Shown here in pieces: positions 56,495 to 64,000 of a stretch of DNA of 64,000 nucleotides. How positions within the stretch are numbered: the first letter of the stretch is position 1; each line of letters opens with the position of its first letter. The notes below the pieces were generated by a model. It ran no database searches. It saw only the letters and a program-made list of their open reading frames with translations, and was not told where the DNA came from. The stretch lies in contig JANFAH010000020.1 in the NCBI GenBank assembly GCA_024663395.1, forward strand, positions 186,001 through 250,000, read 5' to 3'. Both the position numbers and the translations under genes were made by a program. Origin of the DNA: Pisolithus tinctorius (taxonomy: Eukaryota > Basidiomycota > Agaricomycetes > Boletales > Pisolithaceae).

Positions 56495-58206
56495 GGAGGA
56501 CTGAGCTTGGGCCTTTGTTCAGAGACCTGTTGAGTCTCATGCAGTTGAACTGCTATGCGGTCAATAAGAGCGGGAGTAGGGGTTGAACCTACATCGGATG
56601 CTGGAGTTGAGCCCGAAGGAGCATCTGCTATCTGCTCCTGCAGCACTGGAGCACCTCCAGAGGGGCCAGACGTAGGTGGGGGTATCCCCACAGCAGGTGC
56701 TTGTTCCTCTTCCCCTTGAGGTCGAACCACCTTCCCCTTTTCTTTGAGGGCCTCTCTCCTCTTGCAAGATTTCTTGGAAGACCATGCAGGAGGCTTCCAT
56801 TCGCTCAATGCGAGGTTGATGACCTCATTCGACCCCAACTTGCATCTTTTCCACAAGTTGAGGTAAGTTATAAGGTCCTGTGCCTTTCAGACGCAGGGAG
56901 CCTTATCCTCTGGCTCCTGTAATGCTTTCGCGTAGAGCTGGCGGATATCATCTGCAGTGTTGAAGAGGGCGACGGGCCCCAGGATGCCTCCTTCAAACCA
57001 TACAGCCCAGCCGTATGGTCTCTTGCCCACTGGGACCGGTGGGACGATGTGCAGCCTGAGGTTGCGCTTCACACTGTTGATCTTTTTGCCCTCATAGGCG
57101 TAGAGATTGTTGTTGATCCTCATGAAGAGGATCTTATTCTTACCATCTGAGCCTTCGCCCAGACTAATCATGTGATGGGGCCATTCTGTCCCGTCGAACT
57201 CAGGGAACATTGTTCCCTGTGCAAGAACAGAGGGTGCTCCCTCATCCAGAGTCATCTGGACATCACTAGGGACATCCGGAAAGCCGACAGCATGGTTGGT
57301 CATCATCACATCCTCCATAGGAGGATGGTGAGGCCATCTGTGCTGCGACGAGGGTTGCTCCCTTGAAACATGAGAACCAGCAGGCTTTGCCTGCACCCTC
57401 CCCCTGGAAACAAACATCGCAGTGGGGAGGGCTGTCTGGGACGTTGAGGGACCAGCTCCAGGCTGGTCGAGAATGTGGTGGTCAGGGCCACCAAGGGACA
57501 CAACTTGTGCGCATTCGAAATCCTGTGCCTCCTGCTCGACCGACATGGGAGCTGGAAATGGATGACAAAGCTTGTCGATTTTGTCTTGTAAGTGACGAAT
57601 CTTGTCGTCACGGTCGTTGAGGTCGTCCTCAAGGTATGCAATGCGACGATGCATGTCGTCATATGGGGAATGGTGGACAATGTGTGCAGCTTCATCCGCA
57701 AGGTTGAATATTGCAGGAGTGAGACCTGCTTCGGAGAGGGCCATGCCCTGGGAGATGTGCAACACATAAGCATTGCATGTCATGCAACCAGAATCGTGAT
57801 GCTGGATGAATGGCAGTTGTGGGTGGCACACCCAGAAAGGTCCTCGAGGGCATTTGTTGCGATGATCATTGCACTCTCGAGACGAGGCACATGACGACAT
57901 GACGGATGGGGAGTGAGCACGCTTCTGGCCACTGCTGACCGTATGTGTGCTGCGCTGAGCAGCGGGGGACGGCGAGCGAGGAGCCTTGCTATCAGGTCGT
58001 GTGCCTTGACGCACAGAGAGCTCACCACGATCACGTGTGGCTGACTCCCTGCGAGAATGGCGCGGGGATGGCTGGGGGGAGTGCGAGCTCTGGGTACTGC
58101 GACGATTATTGTGGGAAGACATTCTGGACAGTTGGTTGTGTTGGAAAAAGGTGGTGCTACGAAGTGGTACGAGTGAGGAAGAAGCAAGAGTAAAAAAGGA
58201 GGGCAC
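56491..58206 (-). pseudogene. gypsy B ORF-X downstream of pol, unrecognised
   Basis: A frame of about 560 codons from ATG at 58206, or more likely 58122 (MSSHNNRRSTQ), with one TGA at 56887-56889 and an end at 56491. A Ser/Arg/Pro-rich start is followed by a Cys/His-rich part (RECNDHRNKCPRGPFWVCHP then HDSGCMTCNAYVLH), a short coiled coil (MHRRIAYLEDDLNDRDDKIR), a Pro/Gln linker, and a compact region (KILFMRINNNLYAYEGKKIN, GWAVWFEGGILGPVALFNTA). No signal peptide or membrane helix, so not env-like. It lies in the sense direction between pol and the 3' LTR. It could be a captured host gene or an element-specific accessory protein. Confidence 0.6.
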
Positions 58207-58454
58207 GAGGCATAATTAAAAAACTTAAGTAATACTCGACATAGAAAAAAAAAACATGTGAACGAGGAGTGATCAGCGGGTGGCTACGTTATACTATCTG
58301 CATTTGACAGAATGCGGTGTTCAGTTATTTTTAGGCTTTTGATCTTTATCTTTGTTATTTTTATTTTTATTTGACTTTGTTTTTTCTCTGACTCCGTTTG
58401 GTTCCATTAGTAGTACATGACTACTCATAGTCACTATGTGGCTACTATGTGTTC

Positions 58455-59666
58455 TCACGTATCCTGTGCCTTGCGAGGCAACTGGTGTATATTTCGCATG
58501 CCTTGAAGTTTGAGGTACCTGTCTGGGGCCTTGAGCTTCTTGCAGTGGGACGTTGGTTCCCATGTGGAGTCTCCCAGATTCCACTTAACAAGGAATTCTA
58601 CCTTGTTTCCAGACCACCGGTGGGCAAGTACTTCGTCCACTATCCATTCGTCGTCATCAGTTGTACCAACATCATAGAAGGCGTGTGCATCACATCGTGG
58701 AAATAGTAAGTCATCGTTTGGCTCATACTTGCGCAGAAGCCCAACGTGAAATGTTGGGTGTATGCATCTCACTCTTAGCTGCTCTGGCAGCTCGAGCGTA
58801 TATGTATCGCTTGCGCTTTCACAGTGTAGAACCTTCATTGGCCTGATGAATCTTGGCATGAGCTTATGAGCTCATCCTTTGGGCATGGTCAGGTTCTTCA
58901 TGGAGAGATACACCAGGTCTCCAACTCAAAGGTGAGTTCCTTTTGCTCGTTTCTTGTTGGCATGGTACGTCTGCACCACCCTACTCTTGATTATGGCGTC
59001 ATGCACCATTTCTAAATTTTCCAGTGCTTGTCGGACAAATGTCCTTACTCCTGGGGACAACATAGTTGTCCCTTTCTCGATGCATTGCATCATTACGGGC
59101 ATATGTCCATAGTTCAGTTCGAATGGGGTGAACCCCATAGAACTGTTGATGCTCGAGTTTATTGCAAACTCGACCATTGGCAGCTTCGACACCCAATCCC
59201 TCTGGTCCGGACGGACCATCGACCGTAGCATCTGCGCTACATTGCATATGGCTCGTTTGGACACGCCGTCTGTCTGTGGGTGGAATGCAGTTGACATTAG
59301 GAGCTTCGCTCCTAACATTCTGTGTGTCTCATGCCAGAACATCGACGTAAATTTTGTGTCTCTGTCCGAGACGATTGTCTCTGGTAGCCCATGTAAGCGG
59401 GCTATTTCTTTTATGAATATCCATGCGAGTTCTGAAGCTCGCACTGTCGTCTTCACTGGTATCAGGTGTATCATGGACGTCAGATGGCATAGGACTACCC
59501 ACAGGTAGTCGTACCCTTCGCTTGGTGGGAATGGTCCCACAAAGTCCATTGCTATCAACCCCCACAGTTGTCTCAGCACAGGTAGGCTGTGCGGTAGTCC
59601 TGGAGGCCGCTGATTGTCGGCCTTCATTGCCTGACAGATGGGGCAGGTTCTGCAAAACCTGTCCAC
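58455..59666 (-). pseudogene. gypsy B integrase and chromodomain
   Basis: Zinc-binding end RFCRTCPICQAMKADNQRPP (about 59655), catalytic core IAMDFVGPFPPSEGYDYLWV (first Asp), LPETIVSDRDTKFTSMFWHE (second Asp) and a downstream helix where the Glu should lie (here SKRAICNVAQMLRSM). The usual DG-x-x-ER segment reads DGVSKRA, so the catalytic Glu may be lost. Then FELNYGHMPV, IHPTFHVGLLRKYEPND, and a chromodomain (EWIVDEVLAHRWSGNKVEFL, VKWNLGDSTWEP). TGA stops at 58926 and 58872, and the last at 58455. Confidence 0.85.
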
Positions 59667-61748
59667 TTCTCAACCGAGCTTTGGCCACCAGTACCACCTG
59701 CAGATATAGTCCGCTGTTCTCTGGGATCTGAAATGTCCCAGCGTCCTGTGCACCTGGTCTACGACCCATGCAATAATGTCGTCGTTTTTGTACTTTGCAT
59801 GAGGAAGGCACAACACTTCCTCTCCACCACAATTTTTTGTGTAAAGCAGACCATCTCTTTCCTCAAACTGAGGGTGATGTGACGGTTGTGCTAGTATCTT
59901 CACAAGCGTAGGCTCATTCTTGTATCCCTTATGGATGGCGTCCAGGAATTCTGGCATGTCTCCGTAGGTTATTGGCGAGGTTTGTGAGGCCTCAGCGGAT
60001 TCGAATATCAATGGATCCTCTTCCGCAATTGTGAGAGGAGCATCCTTGTCGTTCCTTTCTGCAGCCGAGGCCATCTCCTGAGCCTCCAGGATGCGGTTTT
60101 CCCATTTTTCCTTTAGCCGGTTACTCTTACAAAGAGTCCCTTCCTGTTCTTCCATCGCTGATAGTCTCAGCTCTTGCCATCTGTCCTGAGGGAGATCATC
60201 TCCCTCTGGGTCCAGGCATATGTTGGCATTTGCCCACTCGACGTTCTCGTCGGAGACGTTGTCTCCTCCTTCCTCCTCGTAGTAACGGGATAGGCAATCC
60301 ACCACTCGGTTTTCTGAGCCCTTGGCGTATACTATGTTCGTGTCAAAGCACGACATATAATCTATCCACTGGACCTGTCGGCTCGACAGTTTTCATTGGG
60401 TTTTGAGGTATCCCAGGGCCTCATGATCTGTCACTATCGTGAACTTAAACCTGAGGAGTTTATCCTCCCATTTTAGTAAAGCTTCAATTATCGCGAGGGT
60501 CTCTTGCTCAAAGGTCCTATAGTTTTGTTGGGCATCGCTCAGTTTTTTTGACATGAAACCTGCTGGTCAGCAGGTCTTCCATTCGGGTCCTTGCCCATAC
60601 AGTGCACCCACTCCGTAGAGTGATGCATCGCAGATGAGCCATATTGGCTCTTCCTTCCTTGGATCTATCGGCCGCAGTACTGGGTATTTGCAAGCCAGGT
60701 CCTTAATCATCTGGAAGCATCGGTCGTGGATTTCCCTCCACAGGAACGGATGTCCATTCCTTTGTATTCCAGTTAGTGGCATCATGTATGCCGAAATATC
60801 TGGCATAAACTGTGCCAGGTATTCTACGAGGCCAACGAACTGTTGAACCTTGTTGAGCGACTTAGGTACTCTCCAGTTCCTAATTCGAGACATCTTGTCT
60901 CTATCTGCATGCATGCCCTTGGCGTTGATTATGTGCCCAAGACAGTCGAGTTTCTCGGCATATAAGTTGCACTTCTCTCTTTCAAGGAAGAAGTCGGCCT
61001 GACATAGTGTTTCAAACACTATCTGGAGGTGCTGCTTGTGCTCCTCCAGTGTATCGCTGTAGACGAATATATCGTCGAGATAGACATATACGAAATGTCC
61101 TATGTGATCTCTAAAGATCACAGTCATAAGGCGTTGAAACGTTGCAGGGGCGTTACAATCCCCCTGCTGCATGACTTGGCTTATAAAAGTGCCGTAAATC
61201 GTTGAGAAGGCTGTCTTCCAGATGTCTTCAGGCTCGATGTGTACCTGTTCATATGCATTCGACAAGTCGATCTTTGAGCAATACTTTGCTCTCGCAACGT
61301 CCATCCTGATCTGGTCCTGATCAGGGAAGGGAGTTACATCCCTTATTGTATTTTCATTTCTTTTACGACAGTCAATGACTGTTCGTAGTTTGCCATTCTT
61401 CTTTGGTATACACAGCATGGGTGCGGCTTGTGGGACACTTTTTAGCACCCACCATTCCGTGTCTGTGTACTGACGGATTTTATCCAACAACTGTTGCTTT
61501 AGCGCATCAGTGCAACGAGGCAAGTGGTACGAGTACCGCTTATCCTCATCGATCAGGGGAATCCTGTGGTTTACCTCCCGTAAAGGAGGTAATTTTGGTT
61601 TGACACCTTCGAACCTTTGTCTAAACTTTTCGAACCATCGCTCCCTTAGGCGAGGTATATCTTTGTCCCCCAACGTTCTTTTTTGTATTGGTTTTATTAC
61701 TGCAAGCGTAGGCTCACTTTTCGACTCTAACCGCCCTCCCCCCAGCAA
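59667..61748 (-). pseudogene. gypsy B reverse transcriptase and RNase H
   Basis: The RT frame 61748-60567 is open for 393 codons: MLCIPKKNGKLRTVIDCRKR, KIDLSNAYEQVHIEPED (Asp 161), FQRLMTVIFRDHI, VYVYLDDIFVYS (YLDD, residues 223-226) and FVGLVEYLAQFMPDIS. TGA at 60567 separates it from RNase H (QNYRTFEQETLAIIEALLKW, FTIVTDHEALGYLKTQ, TGA at 60393). The region 60356-59670 starts SCFDTNIVYAKGSENRVVDC and runs, through an acidic spacer, to the histidine-containing part of the integrase zinc-binding domain. The frame is constant throughout. Confidence 0.9.
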
Positions 61749-61787
61749 GCCCTCACGAGGCTGTGACAGCCTCGCAGGGCGTGCTAG

Positions 61788-62219
61788 TCATTTGTTCGAG
61801 GAGGAGGTGGCTTTAGGGGGGCATGAGCGCCCCTCTCTGGCAACCTCAGGCTCTGTGAGCATGAGGACCTTTTTGCCTGCAATCGTCATCGACTTTTCAG
61901 TGAAGTCGAGCACTACTTTGTGCTGCCTAAGGAACGGGATTCCTAGAATACAGTCATAGCGATTGATATTAGCCACATCGAAATAACAGTCGGTCTGTTG
62001 GTGGCCCATCTTTATCATGGAGAGTCCTCCATGTGTAATTTTTGATCGGCTACCTATGCAGCCCAATTGCAGCGTAAGCTGCTGATCGAGCGGAAACACT
62101 TTCATCTTCGTGACCTTGGCGAAAGCTGGGCTCACAAAGTTTCCAGTGCTTCCAGTGTCGATCATCATGTAGGCTTTACAGCCATTTATGACGGTATCTA
62201 CCATTATGCACATGTGCAA
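61788..62219 (-). pseudogene. gypsy B aspartic protease
   Basis: Retropepsin-like: AYMMIDTGSTGNFVSPAFAK has the catalytic DTG, and YDCILGIPFLRQHKVVLDF has the ILG motif near the end. It would cut the Gag-Pol polyprotein. TGA codons at both borders (62232 and 61788) separate it from gag and RT, in the same frame. Confidence 0.85.
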
Positions 62220-62231
62220 TTCTGGTGTAAT

Positions 62232-64000
62232 TCACGGGTGGGTTCCCACTTCCTGCTTAGTATGCATTGCATACCGAAAAGCATGCATCAGCGGCTTTGC
62301 TATCAGTTGCAAATCCATTGCAGCCATACGTGGGTTATCGCGGATGCGGTGTTCCTCAATGATTATATCTCCATGTGGTGTTTCCACCACCATATCATCG
62401 GGGTATATCCTGACTTCGTTGTTATTTGGGTTAGGCCAACTTATGCGATGCTCAGTTGCGCAGAGCTGATCATATAGCTCCCCAGGAATATCATTCCTGG
62501 TTGGCACAGTTGTGCGCAAGCGTTGGATATCACACAACGCTTGTATCCGCTGTGTTTCGAGGGACCTGATGCGATTAGCCATCGTATGTATTGCACACTG
62601 AATGCGATCGATGTTCATACCATGCCCCTCCATTTGGGCGCGGTTGCAATCTTCCCAGCCCCTATTGTACTCGCAGAACACGAGTTGTGCAGGGAACTGC
62701 AGTGCGATGGTGAGCGAGGTATTCTCCTCAGCTACGGCCTCATCAATGTGTTCCCTGCGTCGTTGGCATTCGGGGCAATGCTCGGAGTGAGTAGCTCCAT
62801 AAACCGGTGACCAAGTCCAGGTCCCACCTGTGATTTCAGGTCGTTCTGCTTGACGAGGGTCTAGATCCATCTCGTCTTCATTTATTCTGAGTGATGCACT
62901 TCTTACTATATCGTCCTCTTCTTGGGAGGAGGTCAGGTGCTCTACTGTCCCGTCTCTATTTATCCACACCATTCCCCATGGTGTTTTGATGACCACTGCA
63001 TCCGGATATATTTGGACATTAGGGGTCATTACACTCTGCAACTGTAGATTGATCATAGCGTTCCCCAAGGGCTCATCCAATGTTAATTGGGGTTGAGCCA
63101 CACGACGCACATCTTCGCGTGCTATCGATATCTCTCGAAGGGCATCCCTTCAATGTCCTTCCATACACCAGAGGCGATATGCTAGTAGGTGAAGGGCTAT
63201 CCTAGTGCGCCACGCACTGATATTTGGTGTCTCCATCGGAGCACGCCTTCCATTCTCCCTACCCCTTTCATATTCCCGTCGTGCATGATTCTCGTTATTT
63301 GCGAGAACCCTGACCAGAGACAGATTACCGTTTAGTAGCCCTTCAGCTACGTGATCCACTCGGTGGCTACACTCGTCACATGTGAACTCGTGTACAGCTC
63401 TGTATAGGTCTGACCAATCCCATCGCTCGGTATCTTGTACTGTGTCAGGAATAGATCTGGTCAATCCATTTTCAGTTTGTGGGGCATCATTACCCGGACT
63501 GTCTTCTCATATCAGAGGGTCATCCTCTTGCATCGAGGCATCGTCCTCGGAGGGCATCTGCCCTTCCTGAACTTCTGCGTGTATTGACATGCAATAGACC
63601 ACCTCTTCCTCAAGAGGTTTGTCTTCGGGATTCATTGCACCAAAATACGCTACTGGCTCATCTTCCTCATCTACCTCCAAGTACGTCTCGAGGGTATCAA
63701 TAAATTTGTTGGGTTCTACTGACTCTGTATTTTTGGGGGCAACCTCTGTAGTTCCCTCATACGCCTGTACCTCCTCATCGTCATCAGGGTTGTCTGGCAC
63801 TTCCTCTACTTTGTCCTCTACGCATGCATGTTCGTGCTCTGCATCCTCTCGGACATCGACTGCATATAGCCATGGCTTTGCCTTTATCCTTGCGAGGAAG
63901 GGGACAACTTGGCGCCATGTGGCCTTCTCTGTTGCAATTGTAGCAGGTGATACATGTTAGAAACTTCTGGGGTTGCTTCCCCCTGTCATATGAGTGATTC
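62232..64000 (-). pseudogene. gypsy B gag C-terminal part and gag-pol linker
   Basis: Near 63945-63900 lies the zinc knuckle CYNCNREGHMAPSCP (CX2CX4HX4C). It is followed by acidic sequence (DDEEVQAYEGTTEVAP, 63800-63507), then two long frames (63464-63150 and 63110-62232) without a known domain, separated by TGA at 63507 and 63150. The second has NEVRIYPDDMVVETPHGDI, mirrored by a similar VQIYPDAVVIKTPWGMVWI earlier in the same frame, an internal repeat. The start of gag lies outside the window. Confidence 0.75.

Larger units (their letters stand above)
55160..64000 (-). mobile_element. Ty3/gypsy LTR retrotransposon B, partial at window end
   Basis: A minus-strand element entering from the right edge: gag zinc knuckle, protease, reverse transcriptase, RNase H, integrase and chromodomain, then an unusual further open region of about 2.6 kb, then the 3' LTR (55160-55356). 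A purine tract (minus strand GCAGGGGAGGG) abuts the LTR. The 5' LTR lies beyond 64000. No frameshifts were found in gag-pol; it is interrupted only by TGA codons. It is not CpG-depleted to the extent of the 23.6-43 kb domain. Confidence 0.9.

Noticed and set aside
55571..58206. env gene for the extra region of gypsy B
   Set aside because: No signal peptide, membrane helix or glycosylation-rich pattern is visible in either frame.
58455..63960. TGA as a recoded or read-through codon in gypsy B
   Set aside because: TGA is used as a normal stop elsewhere (for example at 47258 for PAL copy 2), and CGA to TGA by CpG deamination explains the pattern more simply.
1..64000. CRISPR arrays, bacterial operons, rRNA or tRNA genes
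   Set aside because: No spaced repeats, no RNA-gene patterns; spliced genes show the DNA is eukaryotic.

Overview
This window looks like genomic DNA of a basidiomycete fungus, probably an Agaricomycete. The evidence is short GT-AG introns, fungal phenylalanine ammonia-lyase (PAL), a HET-domain protein, F-box remnants, a Plavaka-type transposase, and two chromodomain-bearing Ty3/gypsy retrotransposons. It is an accessory, repeat-rich region. Only two genes read as close to intact: an MFS transporter (minus strand, 19.7-21.6 kb) and a sugar transporter (minus strand, 49.3-51.6 kb). A second PAL copy (44.7-47.3 kb) is nearly intact.

Layout. 1.5-3.7 kb: a HET protein broken by frameshifts. 6.4-9.1 kb: NRPS condensation-adenylation (C-A) fragment, copy 1. 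9.3-9.9 kb: F-box remnant. 11.1-13.9 kb: NRPS copy 2, then PAL copy 1 (15.0-17.6 kb, pseudogene). 18.3-19.2 kb: small TIR transposon. 19.7-21.6 kb: MFS transporter. 22.35-23.38 kb: duplicated spacer. 23.38-40.19 kb: one very large TIR element with 5-bp target duplication CTGAG, carrying a Plavaka transposase and other decayed ORFs, and itself invaded by a complete 6-kb gypsy element and a 1.57-kb palindromic mariner-like element. 40.5-44.1 kb: NRPS copy 3, then PAL copy 2, the second spacer copy, and an NRPS tail (copy 4). 49.3-51.6 kb: sugar transporter, whose upstream region is duplicated at 54.1 kb next to NRPS copy 5. 55.16 kb to the end: a second gypsy element on the minus strand, with an extra open region downstream of pol.

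Read together, the core is a tandemly duplicated NRPS(C-A)-PAL-spacer unit. The large transposon landed in the spacer of one unit; the other spacer copy (47.92 kb) preserves the empty site.

The most striking signal is mutational. From about 23.56 to 42.95 kb CpG is almost absent and replaced by TpG/CpA. The two LTRs of the nested gypsy element differ almost only by reciprocal TG/CA swaps, which is what independent decay of ancestral CpG on opposite strands gives. The depletion runs about 2.7 kb past the right end of the transposon into NRPS copy 3, but it hardly touches the left terminal repeat. Genes outside this domain instead decay by 1-nt indels. All homology calls come from reading translations and repeats by eye; nothing was searched against a database.
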